Origin: an uncultured Verrucomicrobiota bacterium
GTDB lineage: Bacteria; Verrucomicrobiota; Verrucomicrobiia; Opitutales; Opitutaceae
Direction: 5' to 3'
DNA length: 64,000 nucleotides
Assembly: GCA_903876795.1 (NCBI GenBank)
Contig: CAIRBK010000033.1
Coordinates: forward strand, 1 to 64,000
Of this stretch, positions 53,847-62,513 are shown one piece after another. The notes beneath the pieces are model-generated. The model saw nothing but the letters and a program-made list of their open reading frames with translations. It was not told the origin of the DNA and made no database searches. Position 1 is the first letter of the stretch; each line of letters begins with the position of its first letter. The translations under genes and the position numbers were made by a program.

Positions 53847-54731
53847 ATGTCTGAAAAAATGTCCGCCCTTCGTCCGCAGGCGCTGCTTTGCCTCGCGGCG
53901 TTCGTTGTTTCCACGACCTGCGGGTTCTCCGCCGAGCTCGCCCTGCACGCTCAAAAAACCGACCCTTACGACCTGGCTGTCTCGGGTGAGCTGACCGGCG
54001 TGCCGGCGGGCGAGACCCGCTGGATCGCGTGGTCGGATTTGCGCAAACTGCCGAGCACCGTGCTCTCCGTGGACAACGAGTTCGTGCCCGGCCGCCAACA
54101 GGTGACGGCGGTGTTTTTGAAAGAGGTCTGGGACCGGCTGCCGCGCGGCGCCACCGCCGATGCCGTGCTCGCCGATTGCAACGACGGCTACGCCTCGGTC
54201 TATCGCCGCGATTACATCGAGAAGTCACGGCCCTTTTTGGTGTTGGAGATCAACGGACGCGGCCCCGGGGAGTGGCCGCCCAAGGGTCTCGCATTTAATC
54301 CCGGGCCTTACGTCATCAGCGTGAGCGACGAGGTGGTGCCGGGCGTGTCCAGGCAACTCGACGTCGGCCACAAACGCCCGTGGGGAGTCACATCGCTGCG
54401 CGTGGTCAATTTTGACCGGCACTTCGCCTCGACCGCCACCGGCGCGTGGGCCGGGCTGTCCAAGCGCGCCGAGGCCGGCCGCGAGATTTGGATCAACTCG
54501 TGTTACAGTTGCCACAGCGGGCCGGACAACGCGCTGGGCGGCACCAAGGCGGGCCGGCCCTTCGCCGTCCTGCAAACCCTCGCGGCTTACAATAAAAGCT
54601 ACTTCAGCGGCTATATTCGCGCGCCCAAGGACCTGAATCCTGCGGCCAAAATGGAGCCTCATCCGCACTACAGCGACGAACAGATCAAGCAAATCATCGC
54701 CTTCGTGACCGCGGAGAAGGCCGTGAAGTGA
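53847..54731 (+). CDS. Exported c-type cytochrome with a molybdopterin-oxidoreductase-like domain
   Basis: 294 residues from the ATG at 53847, which opens a signal peptide (MSEKMSALRPQALLCLAAFV); an ATG at 53859 is an alternative. The first half (ELTGVPAGETRWIAWSDLRKLPSTVLSVDNEF, VVLADCNDGYASVYRRDY region, FLVLEINGRGPGEWPP) resembles the sulfite-oxidase-like fold without a clear cofactor-binding Cys. The C-terminal part carries one haem c motif, CYSCHSG at residue about 225, with the axial Met probably in AAKMEPHPHYSDE. It is a periplasmic electron carrier or dehydrogenase subunit. Nothing in the direct neighbourhood is clearly respiratory; it lies between the deaminase and the AraC gene. A MITE-like repeat follows. 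Confidence 0.82.
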   Translation: MSEKMSALRPQALLCLAAFVVSTTCGFSAELALHAQKTDPYDLAVSGELTGVPAGETRWIAWSDLRKLPSTVLSVDNEFVPGRQQVTAVFLKEVWDRLPRGATADAVLADCNDGYASVYRRDYIEKSRPFLVLEINGRGPGEWPPKGLAFNPGPYVISVSDEVVPGVSRQLDVGHKRPWGVTSLRVVNFDRHFASTATGAWAGLSKRAEAGREIWINSCYSCHSGPDNALGGTKAGRPFAVLQTLAAYNKSYFSGYIRAPKDLNPAAKMEPHPHYSDEQIKQIIAFVTAEKAVK

Positions 54732-54778
54732 TCACCACCGCCGGCCTTCGACCAAGCCCGGGCGGGAAGACCCGCCCC

Positions 54779-54912
54779 AGGGTGTGTTTTTGAGATAAAT
54801 CGGGTCGGCGTAAGCGGAGAAGCGTGCCCGGCCAAGGCGACCGAGACGGAGGCGACCCGGCGAATCGTGCCGCCGTGGTCAACACCGGCCCAGCCTGGGG
54901 AGAACCGCCCTA
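54779..54912 (-). repeat. Dispersed MITE-like repeat, copy D (internally shortened)
   Basis: Compared with copy B, the segment between the inner block (ending CGGCCCAGCC) and the outer end (CCCTACACC) is deleted, leaving about 134 bp. It overlaps the stop codon of the AraC gene. Confidence 0.75.
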
Positions 54913-55839
54913 CACCTTCGCCTGCCTGGCGAGTTCCTGCTCGCGATAGGCGCCGGGGGAAAGTCCGGTGCGATGACGGAAGAACCGCCCGAAATAAGAG
55001 GGGTCCTGGAACTGAAGCTGGTAGGCCACCTCGGCCACCGTGAGCGAAGTCGAGTAAACCAGGAGGCGTTTGGCCTCCAGCAGCAGACGCTCGTGGATCA
55101 GTTCACTCGCGGTCTGACCGGTGCGCATGCGCAGGTCGTCGTTGAGATGGGTGCGGGAGACATGCAGCAGCCGCGCGTATTCGGAGACCTTGAGCAGCTT
55201 CGGAAAATGCTGCTCGAGCGCCAGGCGGAAGCGCTGCGTGAGCGAGCCCGCGACCGTGGCCTCGCCGGAACGCGCCGCCTCGGCGGCGGGCCCCTCGTGG
55301 TGCTGGCGAGCCTTGCTGAGGATGATGGTGATGATCGCCCGCACGATGTCGTCGCGTCCGGGCAGGTTGCGCGCCGCCTCGACATGCAACTGAGAAAACC
55401 AGTGCGACATCTCGCGGGCGCTCTCGCCGCTGAACGCCATCATCGGCTCCGCAGCCTCATGCAGAAACTGGAGCCGACCCAACAACCCCGGGCAGTCGGA
55501 GTTCGTGTGAAAAAACTCGGGAGTAAACCCAAACATGATGCCGCGCGGCTCCACTTCGTGCTTCCATGCGTGCAGAAGGCCCGGCGAAAAAAACGCCAGC
55601 ACCTTCGGGCCGAACCTCATGTGGTTAAAATCGCTGATCAACTCGCCGCCACCCTCCTCCAGCCAGAGTAATTGATAAAAATCATGCCGGTGCGGCTGGG
55701 CGCGCACCTGACGCGGATCGATGCTCTCCTCATAACGAAACACATGAAAGGCGCCGGGGCGCCGATGTCCCTGCTGGTAGCCTGAAAAGGGGAACTGCAC
55801 CACCGTTCCCTGCTGGTGAGAGTAGTCAATGGCTGGCAT
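54910..55839 (-). CDS. AraC-family transcriptional regulator
   Basis: 309 residues from the ATG at 55839 (MPAIDYSHQQGTV); the frame is open to 55896. An N-terminal cupin-like sensing domain (HRHDFYQLLWLEEGGGEL; FSPGLLHAWKHEVEPRGIMFGF) and a C-terminal double HTH (LLKVSEYARLLHVSRTHLNDDLRMRTGQTASELIHERLLLEAKRLL and VAEVAYQLQFQDPSYFGRFFRHRTGLSPGAYR) are clear. AraC proteins bind two half-sites and activate divergent promoters, which makes the gene set starting at 55966 a natural target. The stop codon is formed inside MITE copy D. Confidence 0.92.
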   Translation of the reverse strand: MPAIDYSHQQGTVVQFPFSGYQQGHRRPGAFHVFRYEESIDPRQVRAQPHRHDFYQLLWLEEGGGELISDFNHMRFGPKVLAFFSPGLLHAWKHEVEPRGIMFGFTPEFFHTNSDCPGLLGRLQFLHEAAEPMMAFSGESAREMSHWFSQLHVEAARNLPGRDDIVRAIITIILSKARQHHEGPAAEAARSGEATVAGSLTQRFRLALEQHFPKLLKVSEYARLLHVSRTHLNDDLRMRTGQTASELIHERLLLEAKRLLVYSTSLTVAEVAYQLQFQDPSYFGRFFRHRTGLSPGAYREQELARQAKV

Positions 55840-55940
55840 ACCTTCAATAAGCACAAACAAGACCAAGCGGCCCATGCGCGCACTCATGCCACACACCTGT
55901 AACTAAGTTCACCACTCTTTCGCCGAAATCACCAGAGGGT

Positions 55941-55956
55941 TGGCGCGTGAGTTGCA
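55941..55956 (+). promoter_or_regulatory. Candidate -24/-12 (sigma-54) promoter of the nucleobase operon
   Basis: TGGCGCGTGAGTTGCA fits TGGCACG-N4-TTGCW with a single mismatch (G for A) and GG-N10-GC spacing. The -12 GC is 11 bases before the ATG at 55966, so translation may start at the next ATG, 55972. Confidence 0.45.
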
Positions 55957-55965
55957 ATCGTTCGG

Positions 55966-56772
55966 ATGACCATGATTCGTCGCGAAACTGATTCCTCCTG
56001 GATTCTCGTCACCCACCCCGACCACGCCCGCCTCGCCGGCGAGTTCGCCGACGCCTGGGGCAACGCCCTCTTTCCCCGCCCGGAGCCCTTTTCTGCGGTG
56101 AGCCATGCCGTTCATCACCATGACGACGGATGGCTCGCGCGGGACGCGGCGCCCACCCTCGCTTCCAACGGGAAACCGGAGGCATTTACCAGCTCCCTGG
56201 TCGGCGCCTACAGCGCGTTTGAGGAGATTGATCTGCCCAATTACCTCCGCGTGCGTGGAGCCGCCACCGCCGCCGTAGCCGCGCAAAACACTTACGCGGG
56301 CATCCTCACGTCGATGCACACCTACAATTTGCTCACCGAGCAGGCCGACGCGTCCACCATCCGTCCCGAGCACCTCCCCGCCTACACGGAATTCCTGGCG
56401 TCCCAACTCGCCTGGCAGCAAAGCACCGCCCGCGAAATCGGCGCGTCCGACGCGGACCTCGTTCGCGGTTTCGAGTTTCTCCAATGCTGCGACAATCTCT
56501 CGCTCATCGTGTGCTCCAACTATGCCGAGCCGCGCGACCTGCGCCACACCCACCCGGATCACTCGGGTCGCCGGCACGCCATCCGTTGCACGCATGTCGC
56601 CGGATTCACCTACGCGTTATCCCCCTGGCCGCTGGGCACCGACCGCCTCGAGCTCGATCTGCCCTGCCGCGAAATCCCCAAGAAAGCGGTCACCTCGCTC
56701 GAAACGTATCGCGAGGCCTTCGCGGCCGCTCCGGTGCAAACCTTGAAAATAACGCTTATCCCCGGCGCTTAA
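55966..56772 (+). CDS. DUF3891-family protein
   Basis: 268 residues; an ATG at 55972 (MIRRETDSSWIL) is an alternative start that fits the predicted promoter better. The DUF3891 features HPDHARLAGEFADAWGN, HAVHHHDDGWLARDAAPTL and the C-terminal LQCCDNLSLIVCS are present; His-rich motifs (HHHDDGW) suggest a metal centre of the HD-like type. Function unknown; the family is found in some Bacillus and Opitutaceae-type genomes. As the first gene of an operon with purine-type transport and RibA-like genes it may act on a nucleotide or intermediate of that pathway. Confidence 0.8.
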   Translation: MTMIRRETDSSWILVTHPDHARLAGEFADAWGNALFPRPEPFSAVSHAVHHHDDGWLARDAAPTLASNGKPEAFTSSLVGAYSAFEEIDLPNYLRVRGAATAAVAAQNTYAGILTSMHTYNLLTEQADASTIRPEHLPAYTEFLASQLAWQQSTAREIGASDADLVRGFEFLQCCDNLSLIVCSNYAEPRDLRHTHPDHSGRRHAIRCTHVAGFTYALSPWPLGTDRLELDLPCREIPKKAVTSLETYREAFAAAPVQTLKITLIPGA

Positions 56773-56808
56773 ACCGCGTTTAACCGGCGCGCCCCTTCTC
56801 CATTCAAC

Positions 56809-58194
56809 ATGCTCAACCGCCTCTTCAAACTCTCCGAGCACGGCACCACCGTCAGCCGGGAATTGCTCGCCGGCGTGGCCACGTTCGCGGCCATGGCCTA
56901 CATCCTGGCCGTCAATCCCGCCATCCTCATGAACGGCTTCGGCGCCGATCCGGCCATCGGCACCGACCCGACGTCCGCCGCCTATATCGCGACCAAGGGC
57001 GCGCTGGTCACCGTGACGGCGCTCACCGCCGCCGTGGGCACGCTCATCATGGCGTTCGCCGCCAACTACCCGATCGCCCTCGCCCCGGGCATGGGCATCA
57101 ACGCGTTCTTCGCCTTCAGCATCTGCCTCGGCGCCGGCGTGCCTTGGCACGAGGCGCTCGGCATGGTCTTCATCAACGGCGTGATTTTCCTGCTGCTCTC
57201 CGTCACCGGCGTGCGGGAAAAAATCGTCGCCTCCATCCCCTACCCGCTGAAAATCGCCATCACCTGCGGCATCGGCATCTTCATCGCGTTCATCGGCCTT
57301 AAAAACTGCGGCGTCATCGTCTCCAACCCGGCCACCTTGGTCTCGCCGGGCGACTTCACCCAGGGCGGCGTCGCCCTCGGCCTCGGCGGCATCATCCTCA
57401 CGCTCGTGCTCGCCGCCCGCAAAATCCCCGGCGCGATCGTCATCGGCATCGTGGTCACCACCCTCGTCGGCTGCTTCGTGCCGGACGGCCAGGGCGGCAC
57501 GGTGACACGGTCGCCCGGCGCGTTCTTCGCCCTGCCCGCCTCGCCCGATCCGGTGTTCCTCGAGCTCAGCTTCAACTTTCTCCACGACAGCGCGTCGTTC
57601 CTGAAAATCCTGCCGCTCATCCTCACGCTGCTGCTCGTCGATATGTTCGACAACATCGGCACCCTGATCGGCGTGACCAAGCGCGCCGGCCTGCTGGACA
57701 AAAACGGACACCTCCCGCGCGCGGGCCGCGCACTCGTGGCCGACTCCCTTGCCGCCATCCTCAGCTCGCTCTTCGGCACGTCCACGGTGGTGAGCTACAT
57801 CGAGAGCGCCTCGGGCGTCGAGGCGGGAGGTCGCACCGGCCTGACGGCGGTCTCGACCGCCGTGTGCATGCTGCTGGCTCTGTTTCTCACGCCGCTCATC
57901 CTGGTCGTGCCGGCCGCCGCCACCGCGCCCGCCTTGGTCGTGGTCGGCGTGTTCATGCTCCAGGCCGTGACCGAGATCGACATGAGTGACTTCCGCATCG
58001 CCGCGCCCTGCGCGCTGACCATCATCGGCATACCGCTCACCTTCAGCATCGCCGAGGGCATCGGCTTCGGCCTCATCTCCGCCGCCCTGCTCGCGGTCGC
58101 CACCGGCAAACCGCGCGGCTTCACCCTCGCCGGCTACATCATCGCGGCGATCTTCTTCCTCGAATTCTTCCACATCTTCCCCTTCAGCGGCTAA
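56809..58194 (+). CDS. NCS2-family purine permease (AzgA-like)
   Basis: 461 residues with about fourteen transmembrane helices. AzgA-like NCS2 features: a SEHGTTVSRELLAGVATFAAMAYILAVNP start, the motif NYPIALAPGMGINAFFAF, and VDMFDNIGTLIGVTKRAGLLD with the acidic pair used for base binding, and FGTSTVVSYIESASGVEAGGRTGL (the conserved signature of the family). It carries hypoxanthine, guanine or adenine by proton symport in characterised members. It follows the DUF3891 gene after 36 bp and precedes the RibA-like gene by 16 bp, so it should supply the substrate of the operon. Confidence 0.92.
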   Translation: MLNRLFKLSEHGTTVSRELLAGVATFAAMAYILAVNPAILMNGFGADPAIGTDPTSAAYIATKGALVTVTALTAAVGTLIMAFAANYPIALAPGMGINAFFAFSICLGAGVPWHEALGMVFINGVIFLLLSVTGVREKIVASIPYPLKIAITCGIGIFIAFIGLKNCGVIVSNPATLVSPGDFTQGGVALGLGGIILTLVLAARKIPGAIVIGIVVTTLVGCFVPDGQGGTVTRSPGAFFALPASPDPVFLELSFNFLHDSASFLKILPLILTLLLVDMFDNIGTLIGVTKRAGLLDKNGHLPRAGRALVADSLAAILSSLFGTSTVVSYIESASGVEAGGRTGLTAVSTAVCMLLALFLTPLILVVPAAATAPALVVVGVFMLQAVTEIDMSDFRIAAPCALTIIGIPLTFSIAEGIGFGLISAALLAVATGKPRGFTLAGYIIAAIFFLEFFHIFPFSG

Positions 58195-58210
58195 GGCCGT
58201 TCTTTTTTCC

Positions 58211-59785
58211 ATGTCCACTCCCACTTCCGGCGCGACCGTCGCCGAACCCGATTTCTCCCAGCTCATCGCCGAGTTGCAGCACACCGCCGGCAGCGTCGTC
58301 TCGATTCGCTCGCTCGACGAACGCCCGCTCTACGGCACCACGCTCTACATCGCGACCAGCCCGATCGACACGCGCTTCGGGCAGTTCACCGCGCATATTT
58401 TTCAGGACATCATCGACAAGCACTACATCATCGCCCTCGCCTACGGCGACATCGTCGGTTCGGCGATGCTCTACACCCGCATGCACTCCTCGTGCGTGAC
58501 CAGCGAGACGCTGCGCGGCTGCGACTGCGACTGCGTGCAGCAGCTCGAAGGCGCCTTCAAGGTCATCGCCGAAAAGGGCAACGGCATCCTCTTCTACCTC
58601 ATGCAGGAGGGCCGCGGCGTCGGCTATGTGGGCAAGTCCCGCGACCGCATGCTCGTCCAGGCCTCCCTCGACCAGCTCTCGACTTTCGCCGCCTACGCCG
58701 CGATGGGGCTCAAGAAGGACCATCGCAACTACGAGAACATCTCCCACATCTGCTACCTGCTCGGCATCACCGCGTCGTTCACCGTCCTGACCAACAACCC
58801 CGACAAGGTCGACGCCATGAAATCCCAGGGTCTCGTCGTCGCCGCCACCGAGGCGCTGGAGTTCGAGCCGTCGCCGTTCAACCTCGCCTATCTGACCTCC
58901 AAGGCCGCCGGCGGCCACATCCTCAAGCGCCCCTCCGAGACCAGCGTGCGCCGCGCCCTCCCGCCCGAGCCGGTCGTGCCGTTCAAGCCCCACGCCCTGC
59001 CCGAGGCCCGTCGCTTCATCTACTCGGCCAGCTACTTCCTGCCGATGAAACCGGTGGACAGCGACATCCTCATCTCCGACTCGCAGTTCAAGGAGATTGC
59101 CCAAAACAACCGCCTCGAGCGCTACATGGCCGGCCCCAAGCCGCTCATCCTTTCCTACGAGGCGATCCGCGGAAACCGTTTCTTCGTCAAGATCAACGCC
59201 GAGAATCTCTCCGCCTTCAAGCAGGCCAACCCCGACGATCCCGTGGTCGATCTCCTCACCACGCCCTACTGGTTCCGCGTCCACGTCTACTACGACATCG
59301 TGACCAGCCAGGACTTCGTCGTGCTCACCCACGGCCACCCGCGCATCTACGACATCCCCGTCGTGCGCCTCCACAGCGAATCGCTCTTCAACCGCTTCCC
59401 GCTGCGCACCGTCGAGAACCGCGACAAGATGAAGCTCTCCGTCAAACACATCGTCACCTACGGCGTCGGCGCGATGCTGCTCCTCCACAACGACGGCCGC
59501 GGCGCCGGCTTCGGCGCCTATGCCACCGACCGCATGATGACCGAGACCAGCCAGGCCCTCTCCTCCGACGAGGCCTACCGCAAGCTCGGCGTGGACTACG
59601 ACAGCCGCGACTACGACGCCGCCATGATGCTCCTTCGCCACCACATCCCCAACGAGAAGATCCAGATGGTGATGAACTCCCCCGCCAGCCTCGTCAAAAA
59701 ACCCGAATACGCCGAGGCCCTCAACCGCCACAAGGTCGATGTCGAAAAGTGGATCTTCCTCGACGGCCACGCCTCCGCCGACTGA
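58211..59785 (+). CDS. Tandem GTP cyclohydrolase II (RibA)-like protein
   Basis: 524 residues in two RibA-like halves. The first (about 1-240) retains the zinc site C-x10-C-x-C (HSSCVTSETLRGCDCDC) and the QEGRGVG catalytic loop (the Arg that attacks the base in GTP cyclohydrolase II), so it can hydrolyse a purine or pyrimidine ring. The second half (about 265-524) repeats the fold with LHSESLFNRFPL at the zinc-site position and NDGRGAGFGAYA at the loop position; the cysteines are lost, so it is probably non-catalytic. The nearest function is riboflavin synthesis, but a permease and SIS protein neighbour it and no other rib genes occur here. It resembles the yeast uracil-catabolism URC1 type. 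Confidence 0.85.
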   Translation: MSTPTSGATVAEPDFSQLIAELQHTAGSVVSIRSLDERPLYGTTLYIATSPIDTRFGQFTAHIFQDIIDKHYIIALAYGDIVGSAMLYTRMHSSCVTSETLRGCDCDCVQQLEGAFKVIAEKGNGILFYLMQEGRGVGYVGKSRDRMLVQASLDQLSTFAAYAAMGLKKDHRNYENISHICYLLGITASFTVLTNNPDKVDAMKSQGLVVAATEALEFEPSPFNLAYLTSKAAGGHILKRPSETSVRRALPPEPVVPFKPHALPEARRFIYSASYFLPMKPVDSDILISDSQFKEIAQNNRLERYMAGPKPLILSYEAIRGNRFFVKINAENLSAFKQANPDDPVVDLLTTPYWFRVHVYYDIVTSQDFVVLTHGHPRIYDIPVVRLHSESLFNRFPLRTVENRDKMKLSVKHIVTYGVGAMLLLHNDGRGAGFGAYATDRMMTETSQALSSDEAYRKLGVDYDSRDYDAAMMLLRHHIPNEKIQMVMNSPASLVKKPEYAEALNRHKVDVEKWIFLDGHASAD

Positions 59786-59807
59786 CGCCACGACGGCCCC
59801 CCACCCG

Positions 59808-60878
59808 ATGACGTCCGCCCGCCCCGATCCGCTCGGCCACGACCTGCTGGCCGCACGCCTGGCCGCCATCCCCGGCATCCTTGCCGACATGATCGCGCGC
59901 GGCCCAGCCCCGTTGCGGCCCGCCACGCTCGCCTCCCGCCGTTTCATCGTCACCGGCACCGGCAGCTCCGAGGCGCACGCCCGCTACCTGACGATGCTGC
60001 TCAACCTCCACACCGACCGCGCCGCCGCCTATCTGCCGCTCTCCGGCTTCACCACCGCCGAGCCGGCCTCGTTCACCGGGGCGACCCTGGTCGTGTTTTC
60101 ACAGGGCGTCTCGCCCAACGCCCAGATCGCGCTGCGCCGCCGCGGCGACTTCGCCCACTGCGTGCTGTTCACCGCCACCACCCCGGCCGCCGCGCTGGCC
60201 GCCGGCAAACCCGACCGCGCCGCCTTGCTCCAGGGCATCCTCGACTCCGGCGGCGAACTCGTCGAATTCCCCCTCGCCGAGGAATACACCACGCTCATAC
60301 GCTTCGTCGGCCCGCTCGCCGGCTACCTCGCCGCCCTGCACTTCGCCGCGTCCCTGGCCGGCAGCCGCGTGCGCCCGCCGACCCACGCCGAACTGCTCCC
60401 GCTGCTCGACGCGCCGCCGCCGCCCGACCTGCTCGCGGCGATGAAGGGCCTGCCCAGCGCGTTTTCCGCCGGATTCAACCTCGTCACCGCCGCCCCCATC
60501 TCCGACTACGCGCAGAACCTCGCGTGCAAATTCATGGAAGGCGTCTACTGGTCCTGCCCGCCGATCAGCGACTTTCTCCAGTTTGCCCACGGACCGTTCC
60601 AGCAGATGAACGCCCACCCGAAGCCCGTGGTGATTCTCCAGGGCGGCTCGGCCATGGAATCCGAGATGGTGGACCGCAGCGTGCGCATGTTGCGAGAGGT
60701 CGGGCTCGACGCGTTTGTCCTGCGCGTGGACGCCGGCCCGCTGCTGGCGATCTTCGGCTTCGAGGCCGCGCTCAACGCGCTGGTCTTCGAGGTCATGAAA
60801 CACCTGCGCGTCGACCAGATCAACTGGCCCGGCAAGGGCCGCGACGACCTCCTCTACGGGTTCTGTCCCGACACCTGA
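59808..60878 (+). CDS. SIS-domain protein
   Basis: 356 residues from the ATG at 59808 (MTSARPDPLGHD), 22 bp after the RibA-like stop. The SIS phosphosugar-binding pattern is clear: RRFIVTGTGSSEAHARYLTMLL (Ser-loop binding phosphate), TLVVFSQGVSPNAQIALRR, and a second half with VVILQGGSAMESEMVDR. It should bind or isomerise a sugar phosphate, but there is no glutaminase or kinase part. In a pathway that cleaves a base from ribose phosphate, this protein could handle the released ribosyl phosphate. Its end overlaps the convergent NCS2 permease by 25 bp. Confidence 0.85.
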   Translation: MTSARPDPLGHDLLAARLAAIPGILADMIARGPAPLRPATLASRRFIVTGTGSSEAHARYLTMLLNLHTDRAAAYLPLSGFTTAEPASFTGATLVVFSQGVSPNAQIALRRRGDFAHCVLFTATTPAAALAAGKPDRAALLQGILDSGGELVEFPLAEEYTTLIRFVGPLAGYLAALHFAASLAGSRVRPPTHAELLPLLDAPPPPDLLAAMKGLPSAFSAGFNLVTAAPISDYAQNLACKFMEGVYWSCPPISDFLQFAHGPFQQMNAHPKPVVILQGGSAMESEMVDRSVRMLREVGLDAFVLRVDAGPLLAIFGFEAALNALVFEVMKHLRVDQINWPGKGRDDLLYGFCPDT

Positions 60879-62200
60879 GGCCGCCCGCCCGGCAGGAGCA
60901 GGTTGAGGACGAGCGCCACCAAGCCTCCCGCCGCGATACCGGATTCCAGGAACACCCGGATGACCTCCGGCAGGCCCTTCACCCACTCGGCCTGCGAAGG
61001 CGCGCCCAATCCCACCGCCAGCGACAACGCCACGATCAACGCGCTCCGCTGCCCCAGCCCGGCGACCGCGATCAACCGCAGGCCCGACACCGCCACGAGA
61101 CCGAACAGCATCAACGCAAGCGCCCCCAAAATCGCCGGCGGCATCGCCGTCACCCAGCGCCCAACCGCCGGGAAAATCCCCAGCAGCGCCAGCATCGCCG
61201 CCATCAACGGCCCCACCCTCCGGCTCGCCACGCCCGTGATCTGGATCACGCCGTTGTTCTGCGCATAGGTCGTGCTCGGAAACCCTCCGAACAACGCCGA
61301 CGCAAAACTCGTCAGCCCATCCGCCAGAACCCCGCCGCGCAACCGCGCCCAGTGCGCCTTGCCCTCTGTCGGCAGACCCGAAAGCTGCGCCGTCGCCGTC
61401 ATGTCGCCCATCGCCTCGAGCAACGACACGAGGTAGATGAACGCGAACGGCACCACCAGCGACCAACTGAACGCAAACCCGTGCGGCATCCACCGCGGCC
61501 ACGCGATCCAGGCGTCGTCGCCCGGTGCCGGAACCGTCAGCCAGCCGGCCAGGCCGCACACCAGATAACCCGCCCCAAGCCCCAGCAAAACACTCGCCAG
61601 TCGCGTCCAGCGCCGGCCCGCCGCCTGCGCGGCCAGCACGACCGCGATCACCACCGCCGCCACCAGGCCGCCCGCCCAACTCGGCGCGCCCGGCCCCGCC
61701 GGCGCCACGATCCCATACATCGCCGAGGGGATCAGCGACAGCCCGATCAACAGCACCACCACGCCGGAAACCAGCGGCGTAAACACCCGTTGCAACTTCG
61801 GCAAAAACGGCGCCAGCACCAGTTGCAACGGCGCCGTCACCATCGACAGCCCGAACATCATCGCCAGCCCGCCCGCCTGCGAGGCCAGGATCAACGGCTG
61901 CAAAAACGAAAAACTCGTCCCCGTGACACTCAACAAACCCGAACCCACCGGCCCGGGGCGCAGCGTTTGCAGGAGCGTGCCCAGCGCCGAGGCGAGAAAC
62001 GCCATGCTCACAAAATAAGCCGTGTCCTCCGGCCGCCATTTCAGGATCCCGGCCAAAATCAGCGGCGGCGTAATCGTCCCCACCACCATCGCGGCGACCT
62101 GCTGGACCGCGACCATCACGGCCGGCCCCGCCGGCACACGATCTTCCAACCCATAGACCAACGCGGCAGATTGCGATTTCGTAGGGCTGGAAGTGTCCAC
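60854..62200 (-). CDS. NCS2-family uracil/xanthine permease (UraA/PbuX-like)
   Basis: 448 residues with about fourteen transmembrane helices. The NCS2 signature is seen in FGGFPSTTYAQNNGVIQITGVASR (QNNG in TM8-9), AVMVAVQQVAAMVVGTITPPLI near the N-terminus and the GTSFSFLQPLI segment in the first half. Members import uracil, xanthine or urate with protons. It is on the opposite strand, inserted between the SIS gene and the phosphoribosyltransferase gene, and converges on the SIS gene with a 25-bp overlap. Two NCS2 transporters of different subtypes in one cluster suggest more than one base is taken up. Confidence 0.9.
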   Translation of the reverse strand: MDTSSPTKSQSAALVYGLEDRVPAGPAVMVAVQQVAAMVVGTITPPLILAGILKWRPEDTAYFVSMAFLASALGTLLQTLRPGPVGSGLLSVTGTSFSFLQPLILASQAGGLAMMFGLSMVTAPLQLVLAPFLPKLQRVFTPLVSGVVVLLIGLSLIPSAMYGIVAPAGPGAPSWAGGLVAAVVIAVVLAAQAAGRRWTRLASVLLGLGAGYLVCGLAGWLTVPAPGDDAWIAWPRWMPHGFAFSWSLVVPFAFIYLVSLLEAMGDMTATAQLSGLPTEGKAHWARLRGGVLADGLTSFASALFGGFPSTTYAQNNGVIQITGVASRRVGPLMAAMLALLGIFPAVGRWVTAMPPAILGALALMLFGLVAVSGLRLIAVAGLGQRSALIVALSLAVGLGAPSQAEWVKGLPEVIRVFLESGIAAGGLVALVLNLLLPGGRPQVSGQNP

Positions 62201-62292
62201 GGCCCGAAATCAGCAGGCGACGGGCCAGACCTGCGCCCCCGCTCATGGTCATTTTGCAAAATTCGTAGCATGGCAGCCCCCGGAACACTCAC

Positions 62293-62308
62293 TGGCACCG
62301 CCTTTGCT
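62293..62308 (+). promoter_or_regulatory. Candidate -24/-12 (sigma-54) promoter of the phosphoribosyltransferase gene
   Basis: TGGCACCGCCTTTGCT is the best match in the window: perfect TGGCAC and TTTGCT with the exact GG-N10-GC spacing. The ATG is about 200 bp further on, so a long leader is predicted; a 15-codon frame (62310-62357) lies at its beginning. Confidence 0.45.
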
Positions 62309-62513
62309 CATGGTGATGATGCTCGCTTCCGCCCGCCCGACGCCCGCCTCGTTTTGACAACCGTGCGTCCGTTCCAATTCAAATCCACCCTTCCCGCCAC
62401 CGTGTTGCTCCGCGCTCCGTGCCCCCCCTCCGCTCTCCACTGCGGCGCCACCGACCTCACGTCGGCCAAAGCCACCGACCTCCCCGGCCAAGAATCACCC
62501 GAAAAACCCGACC

